52,257 nucleotides of DNA from the NCBI GenBank assembly GCA_944326535.1, contig CALVEJ010000003.1, positions 1 to 52,257 of the forward strand. The letters run 5' to 3'. The notes below the pieces were generated by a model. It had not been told where the DNA came from. It did no database searches and saw only the letters and a program-made list of their open reading frames with translations. The position numbers were made by a program, and so were the translations under genes. Positions 1 to 8,611 of the stretch are shown in pieces. Source of the stretch: Candidatus Gastranaerophilales bacterium. Lineage in GTDB: Bacteria > Cyanobacteriota > Vampirovibrionia > Gastranaerophilales > Gastranaerophilaceae. How positions within the stretch are numbered: position 1 is the first letter of the stretch; every line of letters starts with the position of its first letter.

Positions 1-222
1 CGTCGTCTTTATTTAAGGAGTATAGTGTTATTCTACACATACTTTAGTTGCAGAAAATCATACATTGTTATGAATAATTTTTTTCATGATCATCTTTTTA
101 TCTGATTGGAATATGACTTTTTCGCAAAAATCATTAAATTGGACGAGAAGGTCAATACAATTTTTCACAATATTTCAGCATGCTCCGGCATAATTTAAAT
201 GTATGATTTTGTGAAAAATCCC
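1..222. other. intergenic, no gene seen
   Basis: AT-rich stretch with no coding sequence supported on either strand. An AAGGAG-like string lies near position 15 followed by a TATAGTGT string, but no start codon with a long frame follows it. It may be the 3' flank of a gene beyond the left edge. Confidence 0.5.
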
Positions 223-249
223 TAAACTTGCTTTCAATAGCGCCGATAT
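223..249 (+). promoter_or_regulatory. sigma28 (FliA)-like promoter
   Basis: TAAA at 223-226, exactly 15 nt, then GCCGATAT at 242-249. The classical sigma28 consensus is TAAA-N15-GCCGATAA, so this matches at 11 of 12 positions with correct spacing. The expected start near 257 leaves a leader of about 45 nt carrying an AAGGG ribosome site before the TTG at 303. Use by the sigma factor encoded at 39518-40141 is an inference. Confidence 0.5.
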
Positions 250-302
250 CGTCTATAGGGCAAAATGACCGTAACACGGGCAGTTAAAAAGGGTGTTAAA
301 AG

Positions 303-1781
303 TTGTACAACAGCATTTATCCGATACAGATAAAACCATATGTTCCGCCGCAGACAAACTCAAAGGGTGCGGTTCAAAACAGTGATGAAGAAAAAGAAAA
401 TGCCCGTTCTTCAACTCTCAACAGGGATGGACAAAACAAAACTGATACAAACAATGCGACAGACCCTAACGGCAGAAGAAATACATACTCCCATCAGGAA
501 TTTCCAAACGGTCAAAGAACTACTATCGACTACTCAAAGTCAAAAGTAAATATTGCCCAGATTCTCACAGATTTCAAAAATACGGCAATCGCTATAGGCT
601 CTCCGCCGAATATTATTCAAGAAGTAGAGCAATATCTATCTCTTGCGGAAACACAATCTCAAAAAAATGAACCAAACAAAAAAATTATTCAGTCAAACCT
701 GAAAAATGCATCAACTGTTCTTGATGAGTTTATTTCAAAAACACTCAACAAGAAATCAAAAGTCGTTGAAAACTGGATTGATGCACTGTTTTTACAACAG
801 GTTGACTACAAATCAGACCCCGAAACAATTAACCCTGACTTTCTGGTAAAACTCCCGGACAAAGACACCGGTGATATGAAGCCCATTTCGCAAGCCCTTT
901 CTGAAAGAGCTGAAGCTGCAACACAAAGAGAAGCGCAAAAACTTCAAGCAGAACAATCCGCAGCAGAGCAGACACAACAGGAAGAAACAGCTTCTTCAAA
1001 AGTCTATATCCCCCAAAACGAACAAGTCAGAAATGCCTTTTTAAACGGTAAAAAATATGCAGCAATAAACCAGCCGCAAAAAGCTATAGAAGCCTTTAAA
1101 TCAGCAATCGAACAGGCACACATGCTCGGCGACAACAAAGCCGAAGGCATGGCTTGTTATGAACTCGGACAAATTTATGACCAGAATGATAATCTGGAAG
1201 ATGCCCTAAAATATTACAATCAAGCCCACAAATCATCGGATGACAACAACCTTAAAGCCCGTGCATTCTATTCAATGGCAAGAATTTATGACGATGTCAT
1301 ATACTTTGAACCCGCAATGGAGCACTATTTTGCAGCAATTTCTTTTGCCGGCGAAGCCGAAAACCTAAATGCCCAGACCAAAGCGCTTGCAGACATAGGC
1401 GACATGTACGCCGAAAGATACGATGCCGCAAAAACCCATGAATTTTATGATGCAGCAAAAAGCATAGCACTTGAAACAAACAACAACAAAACAATGGGTG
1501 CTATCTGGTCCCGCTCCGGAGATTCAATGACTGTTATAAATGAAAAAGTTAATGCTCTTCAGGATTATAAAGCATCTGCTCAATTCTATGAAGGAGCAAG
1601 CTCCTATACAAAAATGGCAAGAAATTATGAAAAAGCATCAGACATAATGTACAGTCTCGGCAACAGACAAAAAGCCCTTAATCTCCTTACAAAAGCACAA
1701 AAACTTTCCGCAAAAACTTCAAATGAGCAATACACACAAAAACTCTCTGAAAAATTGGAAACTTTTGTTAAGATAAGTTAA
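303..1781 (+). CDS. TPR-repeat cytoplasmic protein
   Basis: Protein of 492 residues. The first 75 or so are polar and low in complexity, a helical stretch follows, then a Gln/Glu-rich linker near 205-230. From about 245 to the end there are roughly six tetratricopeptide-type helix pairs with the usual small and aromatic spacing, such as GKKYAAINQPQKAIEAFKSA. No signal peptide or membrane segment is visible, so it is probably a cytoplasmic scaffold; its partner is unknown. The start is TTG, chosen because AAGGG lies about 8 nt upstream and the frame begins there. A sigma28-like promoter precedes it, hinting at control by an alternative sigma factor. The gene at 1865 follows by 83 nt and may share its transcript. 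Confidence 0.75.
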   Translation: MYNSIYPIQIKPYVPPQTNSKGAVQNSDEEKENARSSTLNRDGQNKTDTNNATDPNGRRNTYSHQEFPNGQRTTIDYSKSKVNIAQILTDFKNTAIAIGSPPNIIQEVEQYLSLAETQSQKNEPNKKIIQSNLKNASTVLDEFISKTLNKKSKVVENWIDALFLQQVDYKSDPETINPDFLVKLPDKDTGDMKPISQALSERAEAATQREAQKLQAEQSAAEQTQQEETASSKVYIPQNEQVRNAFLNGKKYAAINQPQKAIEAFKSAIEQAHMLGDNKAEGMACYELGQIYDQNDNLEDALKYYNQAHKSSDDNNLKARAFYSMARIYDDVIYFEPAMEHYFAAISFAGEAENLNAQTKALADIGDMYAERYDAAKTHEFYDAAKSIALETNNNKTMGAIWSRSGDSMTVINEKVNALQDYKASAQFYEGASSYTKMARNYEKASDIMYSLGNRQKALNLLTKAQKLSAKTSNEQYTQKLSEKLETFVKIS

Positions 1782-1864
1782 CCCAAAAATCAAATTCGGG
1801 CAATTAATAACCTTGCATTGTTTTTATAGCTATGTGTGAAAGAAAATAGTGTGAGATTAGAATT

Positions 1865-2419
1865 ATGCAGCCTATCAGCAATTACGGAGCAAGTTACCCC
1901 CCGGCATATCCGCAGCCGTCATATCCCATTTATCCTGACTGTTTTGATATGTTAACAACCCATGGCATAGTAGCAGAAGACGTAAAAGGATATATTACGG
2001 ATCATCCGTCGCCTTATCTTCAAAACTATGTTGCACAAAGAGGATGGGCACCGACCATGCCAGGACAGATACTTCCGGATCCGCTGCCGACGCTGCCCAA
2101 TCCGCAGCCGCTGCCAAAAGGAAATATCTACCCTTCCGTATATCCGCAGCACCCCGACAAACATACTCTTGTAAACAAAGGCAAATATGATACAGCAAAG
2201 AAAATTGCTCTCGGAGTACTTTTAACAGGTTTAACCGTTCTGGGTATTGTTAAAGGAAAAAATTTGATTTCAAAACTCAGACACAGACCTGCACCATCCC
2301 CATCCGGAACTCCATGGTACAAACCCATTACGGACGGTATTAAAAAAGGTTTAACGAATATCGGCAATTTCTTTAAAAATCTTTGGAACAAAATTTTTCA
2401 CAGAACCCCTACTCCGTAA
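1865..2419 (+). CDS. Pro-rich single-pass membrane protein, unknown
   Basis: 184 residues that I cannot assign to a family. Residues 1-100 are rich in Pro and Tyr (repeated YPxYP and LPxPxPLP strings). One hydrophobic segment follows at about 113-131 (IALGVLLTGLTVLGIVKG), then a basic RHR stretch. The C-terminus is a predicted amphipathic, cationic helix (about 150-180, IKKGLTNIGNFFKNLWNKIF) ending in TPTP. No cleavable signal is seen. The layout suggests an anchored protein with a flexible Pro-rich arm and a membrane-binding tail. No clear Shine-Dalgarno site precedes the ATG. It follows the TPR gene on the same strand and may be co-transcribed. Confidence 0.65.
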   Translation: MQPISNYGASYPPAYPQPSYPIYPDCFDMLTTHGIVAEDVKGYITDHPSPYLQNYVAQRGWAPTMPGQILPDPLPTLPNPQPLPKGNIYPSVYPQHPDKHTLVNKGKYDTAKKIALGVLLTGLTVLGIVKGKNLISKLRHRPAPSPSGTPWYKPITDGIKKGLTNIGNFFKNLWNKIFHRTPTP

Positions 2420-2452
2420 ATACACAGGAGTACAACATCATAACCTAACTAC

Positions 2453-3976
2453 CTAACTATCCTTTCTAAAACTACCGACAATGGTGTCTGCTATTCTTAG
2501 CGGCACCATTCTGTCTAAAGCATCAGGCAGTATATTATCCACGGAAAGTTCATCTTTTGGCACCATAGAGGCTATTGTCAGAGCGCATTCAAGTTTTATT
2601 TCGTCTGTAACTTTATTTATATGTCCGTCAATCAGTCCCTTGAACAAACCGGGGAATGCCAGAGAGTTGTTTATCTGATTTTCAAAATCGCTTCTTCCCG
2701 TTGAGATAATATAAACACCGGCATGCTTCGCTTCATCCGGCATAATCTCAGGTGTAGGATTTGCAAGCGCAAAAACTATAGGACGGTATTCCATTGAATG
2801 TACCATTTCTTCCGTCAGCAAGCCGCCTTTTGAAAGCCCGATAAAAACATCAGCATTTTTTATAATATCCTTGAGTTCTCCTCTTTCATCATTCGGATTT
2901 GTAATCTGAGCAAGTTCTTCAAGATATTTGTCATTCTGTTTTCTGCCTTTATACAAAACCCCGTTTACATCGTCCATGACAATATTTTTTGCACCGGCAA
3001 ATACAAGAAGTTTTGCAACCGCCGTTCCTGCTGCTCCGGCTCCCGCAATAACAATTTTTATATTTGACAGCTCCTTTTCTTCCAGAACAAGTGCATTCAA
3101 AAGACCTGCAAGAACAATTATAGCCGTTCCATGCTGATCATCATGAAAAACCGGAATATCAAGAACTTCCGTAAGTTTGTTTTCAATATCAAAACATGCC
3201 GGAGCGGAAATATCTTCCAGATGTATTCCCGAAAAAGAATTGGCGAACATTTTTATAATTTTCAGTATCTGCTCTGTATTCTGAGTCCTAACGCAGAAAC
3301 ACATTGCATCAACATCCGCCAGTTCTGAATATAAAGCAGCCTTACCCTCCATAACCGGAATAGAAGCAAGCGCCCCTATATTTCCGTACCCGAGTACTGC
3401 CGTACCGTCTGATACAATCGCCACGGGTTTGTTCCTTTTTTGTTCCGTTAATTCCGTTTCAACGACTCCGCCGGCAAGTTCATGCAGCTGCAATGAACGC
3501 TCTGCGACATCTCCTTTTAATTTTGAAACATCAAGCATAAACACATTGCGTGAAATAGCTCCGAAAAAATCACGCAGATTATCCACTGCTCCCGCCAAAA
3601 CAGGGATTTCAACGTCAAAATCAAGCCCGTTCACAAACTCGGACATCAGTGACAAATCTATGGCACAAAAATTTATGTCTATGTTTTCAACGGCAAATTT
3701 GAAATCTTCCTTTGTTACATCCTCATCAACAACAAGCGGATAAGCATCTATCATCAAAACACTTTTCAAAAATATTGCCCGTTCCAATGCTTTTTCGTAA
3801 TCAAAAGCAATAACAGCCACTGAATTTATTTTGTTGGTGTAAATATTCACAGCCTCGGGATTTTGTGCAATTTTCAAGCACGAGGAACCGACTCCCGGAG
3901 TGTACACAAGAGACAAGGTATCCTTGTAATCAATTGCAATTTTGGGTACGGTTTTAAAATATTTGTATTGCGGCAT
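2453..3976 (-). CDS. malic enzyme (oxaloacetate-decarboxylating) with inserted domain
   Basis: Oxidative decarboxylation of malate to pyruvate with NAD(P)H. Family marks: YTPGVG at 25-30 (catalytic Tyr), VAIVSDGTAVLGYGNIG at about 185-201, MEGKA with the catalytic Lys near 212, LED near 252-254 and HDDQHGTA near 278-285 (metal and substrate site), and the Rossmann motif GAGAAG near 312-317. At 507 residues it is about 100 longer than short bacterial malic enzymes (about 400). The extra length is an insertion at about 52-182, between YTNK and VAIVSDG, two segments that are normally contiguous. The insertion looks like a degenerate copy of the same fold. The gene starts 5 nt after plsY, so the two are probably translationally coupled. 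Confidence 0.9.
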   Translation of the reverse strand: MPQYKYFKTVPKIAIDYKDTLSLVYTPGVGSSCLKIAQNPEAVNIYTNKINSVAVIAFDYEKALERAIFLKSVLMIDAYPLVVDEDVTKEDFKFAVENIDINFCAIDLSLMSEFVNGLDFDVEIPVLAGAVDNLRDFFGAISRNVFMLDVSKLKGDVAERSLQLHELAGGVVETELTEQKRNKPVAIVSDGTAVLGYGNIGALASIPVMEGKAALYSELADVDAMCFCVRTQNTEQILKIIKMFANSFSGIHLEDISAPACFDIENKLTEVLDIPVFHDDQHGTAIIVLAGLLNALVLEEKELSNIKIVIAGAGAAGTAVAKLLVFAGAKNIVMDDVNGVLYKGRKQNDKYLEELAQITNPNDERGELKDIIKNADVFIGLSKGGLLTEEMVHSMEYRPIVFALANPTPEIMPDEAKHAGVYIISTGRSDFENQINNSLAFPGLFKGLIDGHINKVTDEIKLECALTIASMVPKDELSVDNILPDALDRMVPLRIADTIVGSFRKDS

Positions 3977-3981
3977 ATTAA

Positions 3982-4581
3982 TTATTCTCTTACTTTATTT
4001 TCTTCACCCTTAACAAGACGTTTTATGTTTTCTCTGTGCAGCCAGATAATATAAACAGCGCCGAGAGCACAGTATGCAATATATCCTAAAGGCTGTTTAA
4101 ATGCCCACATAAGAAAAGGAGACAGAGCCAATGCAATTATTGAACCTAAAGAGACATATTTCGATACCCATGTGATTATCCCCCAGATGACAGCCACGGA
4201 AAGTCCGACAAAAGGATTTAGAGCCAAAATTGTTCCTACACCCGAAGCAACTGATTTTCCGCCGGTAAAGCCGAGAAACAAGGATTTGCTGTGACCGATT
4301 AAAACAAAAACAGCCGCCAAAACCGGTGTCAATCCGTATTGAGCATATGACGTCAAAAACAGCTGGGCAACAACAACAGGAAACGCACCCTTTATTGCAT
4401 CAAGCAGCATTACGATAAAAAACCATTTTTTTCCGAGAACCCTTTTTACATTAGTTGCTCCGGTAGAGCCGGATCCTACGGTTCTTATGTCCTGACCTGT
4501 TTTTGCTTTTACAATAAGATATCCTGTAGGTATTGAACCTATTATATAACCCAGTAATATTGCTAAAATTGCGTGTATCAT
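3982..4581 (-). CDS. plsY: acyl-phosphate:glycerol-3-phosphate acyltransferase PlsY
   Basis: Integral membrane enzyme that moves the acyl group from acyl phosphate to glycerol 3-phosphate, the first step of phospholipid synthesis. The 199 residues match the family length. The conserved cytoplasmic motifs are visible: GSIPTGYLIVK near 15-25, GSGSTGATNVKRVLG near 36-50, and GHSKSLFLGFTGGKSVASGVG near 105-125. Several hydrophobic segments separate them. GAGGGA lies a few nt before the ATG. The malic enzyme gene follows by 5 nt in the same operon. Confidence 0.95.
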   Translation of the reverse strand: MIHAILAILLGYIIGSIPTGYLIVKAKTGQDIRTVGSGSTGATNVKRVLGKKWFFIVMLLDAIKGAFPVVVAQLFLTSYAQYGLTPVLAAVFVLIGHSKSLFLGFTGGKSVASGVGTILALNPFVGLSVAVIWGIITWVSKYVSLGSIIALALSPFLMWAFKQPLGYIAYCALGAVYIIWLHRENIKRLVKGEENKVRE

Positions 4582-4724
4582 ACTATCCCTCTTAATCTGT
4601 ACCGGACTATTTTACACCAAATTTGATGTTTTTGTAACAATACAATTACATGGTTTATACAAATAAATTTTAATATTTATAATTAACAGAACAGCGATTA
4701 TTTATTTTAAGGAGAAACAAAAAC

Positions 4725-5897
4725 ATGTTTATATTAGAAGAACCGTATGTTTCGGATTTGATGCTAAAAACCCTTGAAAAGAACAAATTTGAAGTTTTAA
4801 ACAATTCCTTTGTGAAAAATTATACAAAAGATTACAACCTGAACATTATTGACGAAAAAGAAGCAATAAAAAAATATTCAACCCCAAATGACGGATTAAA
4901 AATATACTCAAACTCCGAAAATTCAATTGACTGGGTCATAAAAAATTTTCCGCAGTCAAATATTTCAAAGGCAATAAAAATTTTTAAAAACAAATTTGAA
5001 TTCAGAAAACTGATTTCATCAATCTATCCGGATTTTTTCTTTTGTGAATATTCTCTTGAAGAACTTTCAAATATTGATATAACAAAAATCAAAAAACCTT
5101 TTATTATAAAGCCTTCTGTCGGCTTTTTGAGCCTTGGTGTATATAAGGTTGAAACTGACTCTGATTGGGAAAAGGTTTTGAAAAATCTCCAACAAGAAGC
5201 AAAGTCATACTCAAAAATCTTTCCGTCCAATGTAGTAAACTCTTCAAATTATATTATTGAAGAAATAATAGAAGGTACAGAATACGCTGTTGATGCGTAT
5301 TACACAAAAGAAGGAAAACCTGTTGTTCTAAACATTTTCCGGCATCCTTTTGCAGATGCAAATGATGTGAGCGACAGAATATATCTTTCATCAAAAAATA
5401 TTATTCAAAAAACCATGCCAAAAGTAGACATTCTTTTAAGTAAACTTGGCGAATTGATTGACCTGAAAAACTTCCCTATGCATATTGAGCTGATTGAAAA
5501 AAACAACGGTGAAATAGTACCCGTTGAAGTGAATCCAATGAGATTTGCAGGATGGTGTACAACAGATCTGGCATGCTTTGCATACGGAATAAACATGTAT
5601 GAATATTTCCATGACCAAATTGAACCTGACTGGAAAAAACTACTGGATGAAAAAGGCGATGAAAACTACTATTTTGCTATGGCAGAGACCCCGAAAAATA
5701 TGAAAAAAGACGGGTCATGCTCGTTTGATTACGAAAACTTCAAAAAGTGTTTTTCAAAAATTTTAGAATTCAGAAAGATTGATTATTTGAAAAAACCTCT
5801 CTTTGCCATACTGTTCGGACAAACTTCGGATGATGACGAAATCACAGAAATTTTAAAATTAAATACAGGTGATTTTGTAAACTCCCGCAGCAGTTAG
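4725..5897 (+). CDS. orphan ATP-grasp ligase
   Basis: 390 residues with an ATP-grasp fold. The ATP-binding region contains FIIKPSVGFLSLGVY (about 125-140). EEIIEGTEYAVDAYY follows near 183-197, and the metal-binding end is MHIELI...VPVEVNPMRFAGW near 250-285. Such enzymes join a carboxylate to an amine or thiol through an acyl phosphate. The substrate cannot be read from the sequence, and no peptide-synthesis or amino-acid-ligase partner lies next to it. The start is well supported by AAGGAG 10 nt upstream of the ATG. The gene stands alone between plsY (divergent) and the nrdD leader. Confidence 0.8.
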   Translation: MFILEEPYVSDLMLKTLEKNKFEVLNNSFVKNYTKDYNLNIIDEKEAIKKYSTPNDGLKIYSNSENSIDWVIKNFPQSNISKAIKIFKNKFEFRKLISSIYPDFFFCEYSLEELSNIDITKIKKPFIIKPSVGFLSLGVYKVETDSDWEKVLKNLQQEAKSYSKIFPSNVVNSSNYIIEEIIEGTEYAVDAYYTKEGKPVVLNIFRHPFADANDVSDRIYLSSKNIIQKTMPKVDILLSKLGELIDLKNFPMHIELIEKNNGEIVPVEVNPMRFAGWCTTDLACFAYGINMYEYFHDQIEPDWKKLLDEKGDENYYFAMAETPKNMKKDGSCSFDYENFKKCFSKILEFRKIDYLKKPLFAILFGQTSDDDEITEILKLNTGDFVNSRSS

Positions 5898-6002
5898 CGA
5901 AGCACCGGTATCCACCCGCAATTCCTTTCATAACAAGACTTTACGGCATATCATTTAGAAGTATTAAATTTTTTAAAAAGACTTCCATGATTAGAAATTT
6001 TT
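5898..6002. other. intergenic before nrdD leader
   Basis: Short AT-rich gap. A weak GAAGT...ACTTC inverted repeat lies near 5959-5987 and could help end the ATP-grasp transcript. It lacks a GC-rich stem, so I do not call it a terminator. Confidence 0.3.
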
Positions 6003-6011
6003 TGCTAAAAT
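6003..6011 (+). promoter_or_regulatory. extended -10 promoter of nrdD
   Basis: TGCTAAAAT is a TGn-extended -10 box with hexamer TAAAAT at 6006-6011. The start is expected near 6018. That leaves a leader of about 255 nt before the nrdD ATG at 6273, long enough for a regulatory RNA. No good -35 hexamer is seen, as is common for extended -10 promoters. Confidence 0.4.
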
Positions 6012-6039
6012 AATAGAAATCGAAAAAGAAGAGAAAAGA

Positions 6040-6185
6040 GGTGTGAGATTCACTCACTGATATGCAGCCGTACTTTTTTAAAAGGGAAAAATACTTGGTT
6101 GAAACATGCAAAATGGTCCTAAAGAGATGAAAAAGTAAAAAAGCCGGAATGCTTCAGTTAGGGAGATACCTCGAGACAGGAATTT
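6040..6185 (+). promoter_or_regulatory. possible cobalamin riboswitch
   Basis: The nrdD leader contains TTAAAAGGGAA at about 6078-6088, the most conserved string of the cobalamin riboswitch core. It is followed in order by GGTTGAAAC (resembling GGTGAAAxTCC), ATGGTCC (resembling CGGTCCC), and CAGTTAGGGAGATACCT (resembling AGTCAGGAGACCTGCC). Spacing is compact and several consensus bases differ. B12-responsive control of a ribonucleotide reductase that does not need B12 is known in other bacteria and would make sense here. I cannot fold the RNA or run a covariance model, so the call is tentative. Confidence 0.4.
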
Positions 6186-6272
6186 GGGTGAAGAAAATAA
6201 AATAACTAATTGAGTTAGCGGGATTTGACTAGCCTATTTTCTGCCTTTTTTACACACAAAAAAGGAGTTGAC

Positions 6273-8546
6273 ATGAACAGAATTGAAGACGGAAAAGTTG
6301 TAAGCATCGAAAAATCACAACTGAGAGACGATGTTAACGGCGCTGTCGTTACAAAGCCGAAATCTATGGAACCGCAAAGTCCAGCCGGTAAAGTAATTGA
6401 AATTATTCCAAAATGCAATGTAAATAATGTAAAAATAATCAAAAAAGACGGAACAAAAGAAGATTATGATATCAGAAAAGTTATTGCGGCAGTAAAAAAA
6501 TCTGCGGCAAGAATGATTGTTGATTTCACAGACAAAGAACTGGAAGACATAACAAACTACGTAAACAGAAGTGTTCTTGAAACCAACCAGTCTGAAATTG
6601 AAATCTTCAAAATGCACTGTATTGTTGAAAATGCGCTAGAAGCATTAAATCCGAAAGTTGCAAAAAGCTACAGAAACTACAGAAACTACAAAATTGACTT
6701 TGTTAATATGCTGGACAAAGTATATCAGGAAAGTCAAAAAATTATGTACATAGGAGACAAGGAAAACTCAAACGCAGACTCTGCACTTGTTTCTACAAAA
6801 CGTTCTTTGATATTCAATCAATTGAACAAAGAACTTTACAAAAAATTCTTCCTGACTGTTCCTGAACTTCAGGCAATAAGAGACGGATATATTTACATCC
6901 ATGACATGTCTGCAAGAAGAGACACAATGAACTGCTGTCTTTTCGACGTTGCATCTGTTTTGCACGGCGGATTTGAAATGGGCAACCTCTGGTACAATGA
7001 ACCAAAATCTCTTGAAGTTGCATTTGATGTAATCGGTGATATTGTAATGGCTGCAGCAAGCCAGCAATACGGCGGTTTTACCGTACCTGAAGTTGATAAA
7101 ATTCTTGCACCGTATGCACAAAAAACATACGAAAAGAAATATCAAAAATACATTGAACTGGGAATTCCGGAAGAAAAAGCAGCAGAAGTTGCAACAAAAG
7201 ACGTTGAAAAAGACTTCCATGACGGATTCCAGGGCTGGGAATACAAATTCAATACAGTAGCATCCAGCAGAGGTGATTATCCATTCATCACTGTTACAAT
7301 GGGACTCGGTACAGGCAAGTTTGAAAAAATGGCTTCTTTGATGATGTTGAATGTCAGAAAAGAAGGTCAGGGTAAAAAAGAAAACAAAAAACCTGTTCTG
7401 TTCCCGAAAATTGTATTCCTTTACGATGAAGAACTTCACGGCAAAGGCGGAGCTCTTGAAGAACTTTTCAACGCAGGTGTTGAATGTTCTAAAAAAGCAA
7501 TGTATCCTGACTGGCTGTCTCTGACAGGTGACGGTTATGTTGCAAGCATGTACAAAAAATACAAAAGAGTTGTATCTCCGATGGGATGCAGAGCTTTCTT
7601 GTCACCCTGGTATGAAAAAGGCGGCATGAAACCGGCTGATGAAAATGACAAACCTATTTTCGTCGGAAGATTCAACATCGGTGCTATCAGCCTGCACCTT
7701 CCTATGATATATGCAAAATCACAGAAAGAGGGCAAAAACTTCTATGAAGTACTTGATTACTATATGGAAATGATAAGACAAATCCATATCAGAACATATG
7801 AATACCTCGGAGAAATGAGAGCATCAATCAACCCGCTTGCATTCTGTGAAGGAGGATTTTACGGCGGACATCTCGGAATTCACGACAAAATTAAACCGTT
7901 GTTGAAATCAGCAACAGCTTCATTCGGTATTACAGCACTGAATGAACTTCAAGAACTGTACAACAAAAAATCTCTTGTTGAAGACGGTGCATTTGCTCTT
8001 GAAGTTATGGAATACATAAACAAAAAGGTTAATGAATTCAAAGAAAAAGACGGATATCTTTACGCTATCTACGGAACACCGGCAGAAAATCTCTGCGGAC
8101 TGCAAATCAAACAATTCCGTAAAAAATACGGAAAAATTGATAAAGTTTCCGACAGAGGATATGTATCAAACAGCTTCCACTGCCATGTTTCAGAAGATAT
8201 CGGACCTATTGAAAAACAGGATCTTGAAGGCAGATTTTGGGATCTGCTCAACGGCGGTAAAATTCAATATGTAAAATATCCTATTGATTACAATACAAAA
8301 GCAATTGAAACTCTTGTAAAAAGAGCTATGGACAAAGGATTTTATGAAGGTGTAAACCTTTCACTTGCATACTGCGATGACTGCGGTCACCAGGAACTTT
8401 CAATGGATGTATGCCCGAAATGCGGAAGTACAAACCTTACAAAAATTGAAAGAATGAACGGTTACCTTTCATACTCCAGAGTAAAAGGCGATACTCGTTT
8501 GAATGAAGCCAAAATGGAAGAAATCAAAGACAGAGTAAGCATGTAA
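6273..8546 (+). CDS. nrdD: anaerobic (class III) ribonucleoside-triphosphate reductase NrdD
   Basis: Reduces ribonucleotides to deoxyribonucleotides without oxygen, using a glycyl radical made by NrdG. From the ATG the protein is 757 residues. An ATP-cone lies near 45-140 (KKDGTKEDYDIRKVIAAVKK). The active-site cysteines are in DTMNCCLFD and SPMGCRAFLSPW. GRFNIGAISLHLP follows. A zinc site of two CxxC pairs (CDDC...CPKC) sits near the C-terminus, with the radical glycine in RMNGYL at about residue 730. The start at 6273 is preferred over upstream TTG codons because AAAGGAG precedes it by 6 nt. A terminator-like hairpin separates it from nrdG. Confidence 0.96.
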   Translation: MNRIEDGKVVSIEKSQLRDDVNGAVVTKPKSMEPQSPAGKVIEIIPKCNVNNVKIIKKDGTKEDYDIRKVIAAVKKSAARMIVDFTDKELEDITNYVNRSVLETNQSEIEIFKMHCIVENALEALNPKVAKSYRNYRNYKIDFVNMLDKVYQESQKIMYIGDKENSNADSALVSTKRSLIFNQLNKELYKKFFLTVPELQAIRDGYIYIHDMSARRDTMNCCLFDVASVLHGGFEMGNLWYNEPKSLEVAFDVIGDIVMAAASQQYGGFTVPEVDKILAPYAQKTYEKKYQKYIELGIPEEKAAEVATKDVEKDFHDGFQGWEYKFNTVASSRGDYPFITVTMGLGTGKFEKMASLMMLNVRKEGQGKKENKKPVLFPKIVFLYDEELHGKGGALEELFNAGVECSKKAMYPDWLSLTGDGYVASMYKKYKRVVSPMGCRAFLSPWYEKGGMKPADENDKPIFVGRFNIGAISLHLPMIYAKSQKEGKNFYEVLDYYMEMIRQIHIRTYEYLGEMRASINPLAFCEGGFYGGHLGIHDKIKPLLKSATASFGITALNELQELYNKKSLVEDGAFALEVMEYINKKVNEFKEKDGYLYAIYGTPAENLCGLQIKQFRKKYGKIDKVSDRGYVSNSFHCHVSEDIGPIEKQDLEGRFWDLLNGGKIQYVKYPIDYNTKAIETLVKRAMDKGFYEGVNLSLAYCDDCGHQELSMDVCPKCGSTNLTKIERMNGYLSYSRVKGDTRLNEAKMEEIKDRVSM

Positions 8547-8551
8547 AAATT

Positions 8552-8611
8552 TAAAAAGCCGGATTTGTCGGAGAATGAGAATATTTTTCAACGGCAAAAA
8601 TCCGGCTTTTT
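8552..8611 (+). terminator. hairpin between nrdD and nrdG
   Basis: Perfect 14-bp stem, AAAAAGCCGGATTT at 8552-8565 with AAATCCGGCTTTTT at 8598-8611, around a 32-nt loop and ending in five T. It starts 5 nt after the nrdD stop. It should end or attenuate transcription before nrdG, lowering activase relative to reductase, though the long loop is unusual for a simple terminator. Confidence 0.6.

Noticed and set aside
6768..7439. 223-residue minus-strand frame inside nrdD
   Set aside because: Very rich in Cys, Phe and His, fully antisense to a well-supported conserved gene.
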